Source of the DNA: Pseudovibrio sp. Tun.PSC04-5.I4
GTDB taxonomy: Bacteria; Pseudomonadota; Alphaproteobacteria; Rhizobiales; Stappiaceae
Assembly (NCBI RefSeq): GCF_900104145.1
Contig: NZ_FNLB01000001.1
Span: 124,001 to 188,000 of the forward strand
Direction of reading: 5' to 3'
Length of the DNA: 64,000 nucleotides
In this document: positions 25,522-33,711 of the stretch, piece by piece
Layout of the letters: every line of letters begins with the position of its first letter
Position numbering within the stretch: the stretch's first letter is position 1
Position numbers and translations under genes: made by a program
Notes under the pieces: model-generated
The model's input: only the letters and a program-made list of their open reading frames with translations
Databases searched by the model: none
Told to the model about the DNA's origin: nothing

Positions 25522-26781
25522 TCACGCGGCGTGATTTTGGTTTGCATCACTCTCGATGCCATTCGTGAAGATGACACCCTGTATTATCTTAGGCAATTGA
25601 TTTTTGCCTCTCAATTTCTGCCAGCGCTTCTCCGCTGCCTTGATCAGCATGAAGACCATTGGCATTGCAGTATCCCGGGAGAGGCAATTCTTGGTTTGCC
25701 TTGTTCTATGGCGCACAGTTGCAAAGGTTGATTCAATTGGATTGGTGGTTCTGATATGCCCCCAATGCTCAGCAGGAAAGTCATAAAAAGCCAACAGTTC
25801 GATCCTATCCTTGGCAAGGCATTGCGTGGCTTTGGGGTATTTAACCTCAAATTTCTCTATGAAAAGATCAAAAGCCGTCTCTGCATCTGCACGATTTTCC
25901 GCCATCCAGATATCCTGTAGATCCTTTTTCGCTTTGGCCTGCAAGGATTTAGGCATTTTGCTTAGGACGTTCATTGTCTTGTGGACCCAGCAGCGTTGAG
26001 CTTTTGTTGTGCCAAAGACTTCCCGCAATGCCGCCCAGAAACCCAGAGCACCATCTCCCACTGCTAATTTCGGTTCGATCTGCAGGCCACGAGCTTTGAG
26101 AGCAAGCAATAGTTCCCGCCAGCTCTGAGTATCTTCCCGGTAGCCATCATCAAAGCCAATCAGCTCTTTCTTGCCTTCCGGTGTTGCCCCGATCAACACC
26201 AGAATACAGCGACTTTCCCGTTCTCCCCGGGCTTTCAGATAGATGCCATCTGCCCACATATAAACGTAGTTGCGCGCTGACAGGTCTCGAGTTTTCCACT
26301 CTTCCCATAAAGATCGCCAGCTTTTGACAAGGCCGCGGATGACATCCGGCGAAAGGTTGGGAGCATCAACACCCAACAAAGCACTTAAAGCTTGCTGAAC
26401 ATCATTGGTGGAAACCCCACGCAAATAGAGCGCTGGGATCAATTCATCAAGACTGGTTGAACGGCGCAGATAATTAGGTAACAGATTGGAATGGTAATGA
26501 ATTTTCTCTTCTGCATTCTCATCTCGATCCCGGATCCGAGGTTTGCTGACCGTGACAGGCCCAACCCCAGTTTGGACCTGGCGCTCTGGCAAATGCCCAT
26601 GCCGGACCACCCGCTGACGGCCATCTGGTAATTTTAAGTCCGAGTAAAGCGAAAGCACGCTCATGACTTCACTCTCAATGGCCGCTCGCAAAAGTTGCTG
26701 TGCACCCGAACGCAAAACTTCCGTGAGCGCATCTTGAAATTCCCCTGGCTGCACAAGCGGGATAACACTATCATCTGTCAT
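25522..26781 (-). CDS. IS256-family (Mutator-type) transposase
   Basis: Using the ATG at 26781 (MTDDSVIPLVQPGEFQDALT) gives 419 residues, normal for the family. Signatures: GVGPVTVSKPRIRDRD, LYLRGVSTNDVQQALSALLG, YVYMWADGIYLKARGE (first Asp), LAVGDGALGFWAALREVFG (second Asp), QRCWVHKTMNVLSKMPKS (the family's C-x2-H-like segment) and TTNPIESTFATVRHRTRQTK (Glu). The gene is uninterrupted and could be active. It lies between a ParE remnant and the nuclease-like gene at 27097; I could not define its terminal inverted repeats with confidence. Confidence 0.92.
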   Translation of the reverse strand: MTDDSVIPLVQPGEFQDALTEVLRSGAQQLLRAAIESEVMSVLSLYSDLKLPDGRQRVVRHGHLPERQVQTGVGPVTVSKPRIRDRDENAEEKIHYHSNLLPNYLRRSTSLDELIPALYLRGVSTNDVQQALSALLGVDAPNLSPDVIRGLVKSWRSLWEEWKTRDLSARNYVYMWADGIYLKARGERESRCILVLIGATPEGKKELIGFDDGYREDTQSWRELLLALKARGLQIEPKLAVGDGALGFWAALREVFGTTKAQRCWVHKTMNVLSKMPKSLQAKAKKDLQDIWMAENRADAETAFDLFIEKFEVKYPKATQCLAKDRIELLAFYDFPAEHWGHIRTTNPIESTFATVRHRTRQTKNCLSRDTAMPMVFMLIKAAEKRWQKLRGKNQLPKIIQGVIFTNGIESDANQNHAA

Positions 26782-27096
26782 AGGCGTATCAGCTCCTCTG
26801 GAGTCAAAAGCAAGCCTCAATCACTTGCTATGATAAGCCGCAATTCACTCCGTCACCAAGATTCACCGTTAGCTCGCGACCATGTCAGACCTTGCAACTG
26901 TTCACGTTGCTTTAAACACAATAGAATCTAGCGCTACAAACGCAAGTTGGTCGAGTGCGGCGCAGTAAGTATGCATGTAAAGAAACTCACTACTTGTCTA
27001 GAGCCGATCATATTGTCGGAGTAACCTATGGAGTAATCTGCTTCCATGGTGCACTCTGCAGTTGACCTCCCGAAAAGAGAAATTGGCTGGACGGTA
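26782..27096. other. Intergenic region between IS256 and the PD-(D/E)XK gene
   Basis: This stretch must hold the right end of the IS256 element and the promoter of the 27097 gene. No TTGACA/TATAAT pair stands out. An in-frame extension of the downstream gene to an ATG at 27046 is possible but has no RBS. Confidence 0.35.
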
Positions 27097-29145
27097 ATGA
27101 TTGATACGAAGAGTTCGATACAACCCAAACCTAGATCAGTTGAAGAGATCTTTGAGGATTTGCGCAGTTTGGCTCATTCAAATAGCGCTCTCCATGAAAT
27201 ATCCAACATAATCTATAGGGATTGGGTAACTACAATAGACGTTAAAGAGGAACGTGTCGCAGATAGTCCAGAGCAGCGGTGGTCAACAGCAAAGCTCAAC
27301 AATAATGAGCTTCTCTTCCTTATTGGGTTGATGGTTCAATCACCGTCTAAGCAAACTTATTTGGATCAAACGCCTAACGAGAAGTTTGCAGCTTGCGCAG
27401 ATAAGCTATTTCGAGAATTTCATGACCGGATGCTTACTGACTGCAGTTCTGTTATGGATCCAGCATCTAATGCAGATTTAGGTAATCCAGAAAGCATTGG
27501 TCTGCTTGCGCGTGAAGCTATCTATTACGGAGCAGAGGGTTTTTATCTGCACCAATTTCCGAGATTTACCAGGCAACGATATCGGAATGATATGGACTGG
27601 CTTCTGTCGCATGTCGGAATATCGATCCGCCCTATGATTGAAATTGCAGAATTCCTCGCAAGCAAAATAAATGAACAGATGACGTTAATAGGACATCGTC
27701 GCAAGGAAGGACATCAATTTTCAAATGGAGATCTTACGAACAGCTTACTCATAGCGAAATCGGAAGTCCGAGAGAAATTTGGAAACAAAGCAGACGCATT
27801 CTTTGAAAAGTTTGTAACACCGATCACTTCTTCAAATTTGGGATTTACAACCCCTTTTGCAGTAAATGACATTTCTATAGCACCAATTATCGAACTTGAA
27901 GACCATCTATATATCACGAGTCAGTACAGACTATTTCAAAGCCTCTATGAAAGCCCATTTTTTTGGATGATGGCCGACAAAACGTACAGAAACACTCACT
28001 CGAAGCATAGAGGTGAGTTTCTAGAGGAAACGACAACAGAACTCTTACGAGCCGTTTTCGGGCCAGATAATGTCTTCGAAAATGTCACGATCGAGAGGGA
28101 CAGCAGAGGCTTTGGTGGCGAAATCGATGTGCTCGTGAACTATGGAGAGTTTGTGCTCGTTATTCAGGCTAAGTCTAAGCGAGTGACGCAGAAAGCCCGA
28201 TCTGGTGATGCTGAAGCTCTTCGAACTGATTTTAACGGTGCAATCCAAGCACCATACCGACAAGCACTTGAGTGTATTAAGCTAATCAAATCCGGAGCAA
28301 AGTGTGTTGCAAAAGACGGTAGGCAGCCAGAAATTCATAACCTCCCCCGTTTTTTCCCGATGGTAGTTTTGAGCGATACATTTCCAGCTTCAACGTTACT
28401 TTCCCGATCAATGCTACAGGAGACTGAGGAGAACTGTGTGCCGGTCATCTGGGACATAGGCATGTTAGATTGCATAGTACGGTTATTGCCTAACCCAGTT
28501 GAACTTATTTTCTATTTGAAGAGCAGATCAGATGTGTTTTCGAGCGTGTTATCGGATAGCGAGCATAACTACCTCGGATATCACATTGGGTCAAAACTTG
28601 CTCTACCACCTGATTATGATCTCATGGTTTTGGAACGCGATTATGCAATGATTGTAGATGATTTTATGATGAGTGCTGACGTAGGCGTCAAAGCTGAACG
28701 TCCTATTGGTATTCTTGAGCGATTAAAAATTCCAGTAATTACTGAGCTGCTAAATGAGCTAAAGCATACCGAGCCGGAAGTCTCTTCTCTCGCTATCGAT
28801 CTTTATGATTTTTCGAGCTCAGCGTTAGAAGAAGTATCCCAAAATATCTTAGATTTACGAGAAGAGATTGCGAAGACAGGGAAAGCTATCAAAGCATTTT
28901 CGATATTGACTGGCAGTGGTGGCTTTTCATACGCAGTAGTGCAGACCTTCGATGAAAGATCAGTGATGGCGGCACGCTCAATTGGCCTGAAAAATAAATA
29001 TGAGACTGAGAGTGACCGGTGGTACGTTTTGGTCGACAGTGTGACAAATAAAAATCCAATCGATGGGCTTCTAGCATTGACTTGGCCATGGAAGGAAAAC
29101 TTGGAGGATGCGGTGCATTCGGCCAAGGCCGCCGAGATATTGTAA
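27097..29145 (+). CDS. Large protein with a PD-(D/E)XK nuclease core, C-terminal codons replaced by IS66
   Basis: I do not recognise the full-length family. From the ATG at 27097 (MIDTKSSIQPKPRSVEEIFE) it has about 682 residues. The N-terminal half is helical. Near residues 325-385 (RGEFLEETTTELLRAVFGPD, FGGEIDVLVNYGEFVLVIQA, then KSKR) there is an E...D-V...Q-x-K core typical of Mrr/NERD-like restriction nucleases: Glu in the first helix, Asp in EIDVL, and QAK in place of ExK. The C-terminal third is also mainly helical. The stop codon at 29143-29145 is supplied by the IS66 terminus; without the insertion the frame reads EIFKSTRIKKRV and stops at 32066-32068. Loss of about nine residues may or may not matter. 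A defence or DNA-processing role is plausible but unproven. Confidence 0.7.
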   Translation: MIDTKSSIQPKPRSVEEIFEDLRSLAHSNSALHEISNIIYRDWVTTIDVKEERVADSPEQRWSTAKLNNNELLFLIGLMVQSPSKQTYLDQTPNEKFAACADKLFREFHDRMLTDCSSVMDPASNADLGNPESIGLLAREAIYYGAEGFYLHQFPRFTRQRYRNDMDWLLSHVGISIRPMIEIAEFLASKINEQMTLIGHRRKEGHQFSNGDLTNSLLIAKSEVREKFGNKADAFFEKFVTPITSSNLGFTTPFAVNDISIAPIIELEDHLYITSQYRLFQSLYESPFFWMMADKTYRNTHSKHRGEFLEETTTELLRAVFGPDNVFENVTIERDSRGFGGEIDVLVNYGEFVLVIQAKSKRVTQKARSGDAEALRTDFNGAIQAPYRQALECIKLIKSGAKCVAKDGRQPEIHNLPRFFPMVVLSDTFPASTLLSRSMLQETEENCVPVIWDIGMLDCIVRLLPNPVELIFYLKSRSDVFSSVLSDSEHNYLGYHIGSKLALPPDYDLMVLERDYAMIVDDFMMSADVGVKAERPIGILERLKIPVITELLNELKHTEPEVSSLAIDLYDFSSSALEEVSQNILDLREEIAKTGKAIKAFSILTGSGGFSYAVVQTFDERSVMAARSIGLKNKYETESDRWYVLVDSVTNKNPIDGLLALTWPWKENLEDAVHSAKAAEIL

Positions 29146-29950
29146 ACGTCCGCTCAGGGCGCCAAGATTTTCTCTTGACGTTTCGATTTTGAGAGCGACG
29201 TCCAGTTCCAGGGGAGGAGCTCGTGCAAGCGATTGATCTTGTGATCGTTGATGCGCTCGAGGATGTCTGTGAGGTACTCTTGCGGGTTGAGGCCATTGAA
29301 CTTGGCGGTCTCAATCAGTGTCATGGCATCGGCGAGCGTTTCACCACCTGCCATGGATCCAGCGAACATCCAGTTTTTCCTGCCCATCACCCACTGGCTT
29401 GATGGCGCGCTCAGCGGCATTGTTGTCAATGGCGACCCGACCGTCCTCGAGAAACAGGGTGAAGGCGTGCCAGCGTGACAATCCATATCGGATCGCTTTG
29501 GCCAGGTTTGATTTTCCGGAGATCCGGGCAAGCTGCGTTTTGCACCGTAAGCGTCCGCTCAGGGCGCCAAGATTTTCTCTTGACGTTTCGATTTTGAGAG
29601 CGACGTCCAGTTCCAGGGGAGGAGCTCGTGCAAGCGATTGATCTTGTGATCGTTGATGCGCTCGAGGATGTCTGTGAGGTACTCTTGCGGGTTGAGGCCA
29701 TTGAACTTGGCGGTCTCAATCAGCGTCATGGCATCGGCGAGCGTTTCACCACCTGCCATGGATCCAGCGAACATCCAGTTTTTCCTGCCCATCACCACTG
29801 GCTTGATGGCGCGCTCAGCGGCATTGTTGTCAATGGCGACCCGACCGTCCTCGAGAAACAGGGTGAAGGCGTGCCAGCGTGACAATCCATATCGGATCGC
29901 TTTGGCCAGGTTTGATTTTCCGGAGATCCGGGCAAGCTGCGTTTTGCACC
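29142..29950. repeat. Tandem duplication of about 405 bp at the IS66 left end
   Basis: 29142-29546 (405 bp) and 29547-29950 (404 bp) are nearly identical. Both start with the IS66 terminus (GTAAACGTCC versus GTAAGCGTCC) and end at GCTGCGTTTTGCACC. One extra C in the first copy (CACCCACTGG versus CACCACTGG) frameshifts its tnpC portion. The inner terminus is thus preserved, giving the element two nested left ends. Confidence 0.92.
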
Positions 29951-31199
29951 AGGCTTTGAAGTGTTCTGCTATGGGCTTACTATATTTCTGCCTTACCTCT
30001 CGGCGCAGATCCGGCGGTTTACCATTAATCTGGCGTTCAACGTCGTAAAGCTTGCCAATTTCATGGAGGGCATGCTGTGCCAGTTCCGACTTGGTGGAAG
30101 TGAAAATGTCATAGAAGTCGCGCCGCCAATGTGCCCAACATGCCGCTTCTTTTATTCTGCCTGTCTCGAAAAGTTGTTTGTAGCCAGCATAGGCATCGGC
30201 CTGCAGTATGCCGGAAAACTCTTTCAGGTGTTCTGCCGGGTTTACGGCCTTGCGATCCGCTGAGAACCAGTAAGCGGCAATGGGTGGGATTTTACCGCCA
30301 AAGGAGCGATCATCGCGGACATAGGTCCAGATCCGCCCCTGCTTTTTCGCTTTTCCCGATCTGGAGCTTGCCTTGAAGTGCTGGCCCAGCACATCGACCG
30401 GCGTGTCATCGGTGTGCAGTCGATCTGACGTCATGATCTGCCTTTTGATGAGCTCGCATAAAGGATTGAGCGTTTTCATGGAGAGCCCACACCAGTCGGA
30501 AAGCGTGGAGCGTGGCACTTCAATACCATGCCTCTCCAGGATCTCGCTCTGCCGGTAGAGCGGAAGCTGATCATCGAATTTGGAGACCAGAATGTGAGAA
30601 AGCAGGCTGGCTCCGGCACTGGAACGGGCAATAGGCCGTGTGGGGGCTGGCACTTGCACGATTTTTTCACAAGAGCGGCAGGATTTCTTAGGCCTTGCGG
30701 TTTCAATCACCTTCAGTCTGGCAGTGATGAACTCAACAAGTTCAGACACATCTTCCCCAATGAGCCGCAGTTCACCACCACAGTCTGGGCAGTTTCCTTG
30801 AGGTTCCAGAGTAGCGCGTTCGCGTTCCACATCGCCGCGCACCCGAGGCTTGCCACGGGTTGGCTTGACGGACGCTTCAGGTGTGTCTGAAACCAAATCA
30901 GGAACAGGTAGCTGGTCTTCTTCTGGGCTCTGTGAAGGGTGAGCCATCTGGGCATGTTCCAGCGCCAGTTCCAGTTGCTCGATCTGGCGGTCAATCTTTT
31001 CCGAAGACGAGCCAAAGCGCTGTTTTCGAAGTTTAGTAAGTGTCAGGCGCAGGTGGGAAATCAGATCCAGAAAAGCGGTCTCGTTGGCTTCAAGGCTGCT
31101 CACTTTGCCGCTCAGAACCTGGTTCTCTCCCTGCAAACTCAGCACTATGGCTTTGAGCAGTTCAGGATCATTAGGAAGGGAGTTAAGCGGCTTTTGCAT
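29559..31199 (-). CDS. tnpC: IS66-family transposase TnpC
   Basis: The 546-residue protein is complete: N-terminal coiled coil (LTKLRKQRFGSSSEKIDRQI), a zinc-finger-like CPDCGGELRLIGEDVSE, CRSCEKIVQVPAPTRPI, the DDE region (DRLHTDDTPVDVLGQHFK; EFSGILQADAYAGYKQLFET; VAIDNNAAERAIKPVVMGRK), and the C-terminal KINRLHELLPWNW. TnpC is the catalytic DDE transposase of IS66 elements. Unlike the copy at 51356 the flanking tnpB here is uninterrupted, so this element may be mobile. Confidence 0.95.
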   Translation of the reverse strand: MQKPLNSLPNDPELLKAIVLSLQGENQVLSGKVSSLEANETAFLDLISHLRLTLTKLRKQRFGSSSEKIDRQIEQLELALEHAQMAHPSQSPEEDQLPVPDLVSDTPEASVKPTRGKPRVRGDVERERATLEPQGNCPDCGGELRLIGEDVSELVEFITARLKVIETARPKKSCRSCEKIVQVPAPTRPIARSSAGASLLSHILVSKFDDQLPLYRQSEILERHGIEVPRSTLSDWCGLSMKTLNPLCELIKRQIMTSDRLHTDDTPVDVLGQHFKASSRSGKAKKQGRIWTYVRDDRSFGGKIPPIAAYWFSADRKAVNPAEHLKEFSGILQADAYAGYKQLFETGRIKEAACWAHWRRDFYDIFTSTKSELAQHALHEIGKLYDVERQINGKPPDLRREVRQKYSKPIAEHFKAWCKTQLARISGKSNLAKAIRYGLSRWHAFTLFLEDGRVAIDNNAAERAIKPVVMGRKNWMFAGSMAGGETLADAMTLIETAKFNGLNPQEYLTDILERINDHKINRLHELLPWNWTSLSKSKRQEKILAP

Positions 31200-31262
31200 A
31201 TACGTATTTTACCGTTATGACACCAGCAACACCACAAATATCCTATTGAAACCAATAGATAT

Positions 31263-31610
31263 TCACCCCATTCTTGCCGGCGGAGATCCCCAACTCGGCC
31301 GTCTCCAGTCCATCCCTTCCCACAGCATCGCAAGTTGGGCTGACGTCAGTCTGGCCGTGCCGTCTGCGGGCGATGGCCAGGGAAAACAGCCGGTTTCCAA
31401 CACCTTGTAATAAAGGCAAAAGCCCTGACCATCCCAATAAAGCAGTTTGACCCGATCTCCGCGCCGACCTCGGAATGCAAACACCGCTCCATTTGCCGGG
31501 CGCTGACGCAATTCTGTTTCCGCCAGTGCGGCTAAGCCAGAAATCCCCTTGCGCATGTCGGTCACTCCGCAGGCCAGATACACTCGCACGCCTGTTCCCG
31601 GCCCAATCAT
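31263..31610 (-). CDS. tnpB: IS66 accessory protein TnpB
   Basis: The 115-residue protein (MIGPGTGVRVYLACGVTDMR, FAFRGRRGDRVKLLYWDGQG, LAMLWEGMDWRRP) is the conserved IS66 Orf2. It overlaps the tnpA stop by four bases (ATGA). It is required with TnpA for IS66 transposition; its biochemical role is not well defined. Confidence 0.93.
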   Translation of the reverse strand: MIGPGTGVRVYLACGVTDMRKGISGLAALAETELRQRPANGAVFAFRGRRGDRVKLLYWDGQGFCLYYKVLETGCFPWPSPADGTARLTSAQLAMLWEGMDWRRPSWGSPPARMG

Positions 31611-31957
31611 GCCGTTTCCACCAAGACAATGAAGCGCTGGATCTGTGTATCGCTCAGATCGCTGGAAAGCCTCAAGCTGCGTCCTGTGCTCAAACCAACT
31701 TCAATACAAACAGGATGTACTGGAGCAGGATCCGGGGCAGCAACCACAACTGGCACAAAGACTGACTGGCGCTCAATATCGGCACTTTCAGCACTGCTAA
31801 AATGCTTGAGCCAACGCTTCAGTAGATAACGATCAATGTTGTGTTGGCGGGAAATATCAAGAACAGAGGCACCATCAACCCCAATCTCAGAGATAATCGA
31901 CAGCTTCTCTTCACGCGTCCACGTGCGCCGCACCTGCTTAACTTTAGACAAGGCCAT
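31607..31957 (-). CDS. tnpA: IS66 accessory protein TnpA (HTH)
   Basis: The 116-residue protein carries an HTH of the IS66 Orf1 type (WTREEKLSIISEIGVDGASV, LDISRQHNIDRYLLKRWLKH) and the conserved GRSLRLSSDLSDTQIQRFI tail. It is first in the tnpA-tnpB-tnpC operon of this element. Confidence 0.92.
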   Translation of the reverse strand: MALSKVKQVRRTWTREEKLSIISEIGVDGASVLDISRQHNIDRYLLKRWLKHFSSAESADIERQSVFVPVVVAAPDPAPVHPVCIEVGLSTGRSLRLSSDLSDTQIQRFIVLVETA

Positions 31958-32037
31958 CCTCCATAAAACTCAGGAGGTAAATACCCTATCAGAAACAAAC
32001 CCGTAAGGCGGTCCTGAGCGGACGCTTACGAGATATT

Positions 32038-32372
32038 TAAGTCAACACGAATAAAAAAGAGGGTTTAAGGACGCTTTCTGACAGATCATTACTTTGGGTC
32101 AGGGCCTGAGCGTTCGAAACTCAGAAAATGCTAGAAGTAGGCGACAATTACGCTCATGGCAGTAATTGCGCGAATGGCAAAAACCCAAAGTTGAAACTTC
32201 ATTCAGTTTGGAGTTGCCTCGGGTTAGGCCGAATGCCCGCAAATGGTCAGTTGAGTAATTCCATATCGCCCATAAGAGCTGCTGTAGAAGCCTCTGGGTG
32301 AGCGTGTGTCAACCCTTGATGGAACCACCTGAGTGGCAGCTGTTGGCCCTGTTTGACTTCGTTATCAGAGCC
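32038..32372. other. Region after the IS66 insertion: displaced gene end, then no gene
   Basis: The first 31 bases (to 32068) are the original 3' end of the gene at 27097, which reads FKSTRIKKRV-stop when joined at the target duplication. The remaining approximately 300 bp show no convincing gene or structure. Confidence 0.6.
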
Positions 32373-32783
32373 TCACATTTGATGCCGACTGCGCATTAGC
32401 GTCAGAGTGATCACGATCCAAACACCTATCCGTAAGGCCAAGGCCCCAACAGTTCGCATCCCATATGCCACACCTTGAGAAACCTGAAATCCGAACCCCA
32501 AAGCAACCAGGCCCGTTGCCACTGCGATAAACGCAGACAGACCAAGCGCCCAGTTGCGCTGTAGCCAGATCCCAATGGCAGCACCGATGTAGAGAAAACC
32601 TGCAAGAAAGTTGAACCAGAGCACAACTGGCATGTAGTCGCCCGCAGCCACTTGAGCCTCCACCGGCCCAAATAAGACGCTCCCGCCGGAAATCAGAGTC
32701 ATCGCCCCAAAAATCACAGCGAAGAGCGCGAAGGACCTCCGCCAAAACGTGGAGCCGTACGGTCGGGATTCTGCTGAAGTCAT
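32373..32783 (-). CDS. Small integral membrane protein, four predicted helices
   Basis: The 136-residue protein has four hydrophobic stretches (RSFALFAVIFGAMTLISGG, VVLWFNFLAGFLYIGAAIGI, ALGLSAFIAVATGLVALGFG, LALRIGVWIVITLTLM). The topology and length resemble DoxX-like or 'DUF' four-helix membrane proteins, without a diagnostic motif. It is transcribed in the same direction as the recombinase upstream (32888) but 104 bp away. Function not assigned. A GAGG-type RBS precedes the ATG. Confidence 0.65.
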   Translation of the reverse strand: MTSAESRPYGSTFWRRSFALFAVIFGAMTLISGGSVLFGPVEAQVAAGDYMPVVLWFNFLAGFLYIGAAIGIWLQRNWALGLSAFIAVATGLVALGFGFQVSQGVAYGMRTVGALALRIGVWIVITLTLMRSRHQM

Positions 32784-32887
32784 TGTTTAGGAACCTCTGT
32801 GAGAACGCCTTGTGCGCCAAATGAAGGATATAGGATTGGTTATAGAAATATAACTCTATAATGTGCCCTTCCCTATTGGAACATGGC

Positions 32888-33598
32888 TCAGACCTGCTGG
32901 GTCTTTGAGGTTCTTGCTAAGGTTCTGTAAATTGTTGGCCGAGAGACGGTAAACATTTCCGCTAGATCGGAAATGGAGTACTCGCCAGTATCGTACATCC
33001 GGCGAAGCTCTTTATGTTGCAGCTCGGAGAGTTTGGGTTTCTTGCCGCGCAGTTTACCTAGCGCTCTTGCCCGCTTCATGCCTTCGCGGGTTCGTAGTCT
33101 AATAAGGTCGGCTTCAAACTCGGCAAAAGTGGCAAGAATGTTGAAGAACATCTTCCCCATCGGATCAGCCGGATCATAAACGCTGGCGCCCAGCTGCAGC
33201 TTCACGCCGCGCTCTGTGAGCTGTTCGGCAATCCATCTGGCGTCCGGTACAGATCTGGCAAGCCGATCCAGTTTAGCAACAACCAAAGTGTCCCCCTCGC
33301 GCACAGCGGCCAACGCTTGGTCGAGCCCCGGTCGGGTCCGATTGGTGCCGGTTAATCCGTGATCGCTATAAATTCGGCTGGCATCGACACCAAGATCCAC
33401 AAGCGATGATTTCTGGATTTCAAGGTCCTGCTTGTCGGTCGAGCAGCGGGCATAGCCAATCCTTAATTCTCTTTCAACGTACGAGCGATTTAATCTCGTA
33501 GGGACTTCATGAAGTAAGAGAGGGCGATTCGGTGTCCTGTTTGGATGGCCCTCGCCTAGCATACAAGTGACAAGGGTCTGGCCGACAGTCTTGGGCAA
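32888..33598 (-). CDS. Serine recombinase (resolvase/invertase family)
   Basis: The protein has the catalytic Ser motif IGYARCSTDKQDLEIQ, the conserved DHGLTGTNRTRPGLDQ loop, AKLDRLARSV (arginines of the active site), FFNILATFAEFEADLIRLRT (helix E region) and a C-terminal HTH (SISDLAEMFTVSRPTIYRTL). It is a complete small serine recombinase of the Tn3 resolvase/Gin type. The first approximately 40 residues of the frame precede the normal domain start and include no better start codon, so the 5' end is uncertain. It probably came with a transposon whose other genes are lost. Confidence in function is high, in partners low. Confidence 0.9.
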   Translation of the reverse strand: MPKTVGQTLVTCMLGEGHPNRTPNRPLLLHEVPTRLNRSYVERELRIGYARCSTDKQDLEIQKSSLVDLGVDASRIYSDHGLTGTNRTRPGLDQALAAVREGDTLVVAKLDRLARSVPDARWIAEQLTERGVKLQLGASVYDPADPMGKMFFNILATFAEFEADLIRLRTREGMKRARALGKLRGKKPKLSELQHKELRRMYDTGEYSISDLAEMFTVSRPTIYRTLARTSKTQQV

Positions 33599-33657
33599 TC
33601 CGCTTTGTAACAGCTAGAACAATAGCTTTCTAAATTGTACGTTATGGGCAAACCAAA

Positions 33658-33691
33658 GAAAGCCCTCAGCAGAGATTTGTTGAGGGCTTTC
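33658..33691 (-). terminator. Terminator of the RTX operon
   Basis: GAAAGCCCTCA (33658-33668) pairs perfectly with TGAGGGCTTTC (33681-33691), an 11-bp stem with a 12-base loop, 21 bp after the RTX gene stop in its direction of transcription; TTCTTTGGTTT follows on the minus strand. Confidence 0.8.
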
Positions 33692-33711
33692 AAGATTTTA
33701 ATTACGAATAA

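Larger units (their letters stand above)
29142..32029 (-). mobile_element. IS66-family element (copy 1) with 8-bp target duplication
   Basis: Termini GTAAACGTCCGCTCAGG (29142) and CCTGAGCGGACGCTTAC (ending 32029) form the inverted repeats. GAGATATT flanks both sides (29134-29141 and 32030-32037), the 8-bp target duplication characteristic of IS66. It carries tnpA, tnpB and tnpC on the minus strand. The left end is preceded by an extra partial copy of the tnpC 3' end, so the outer terminus belongs to a duplicated segment. Confidence 0.93.
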
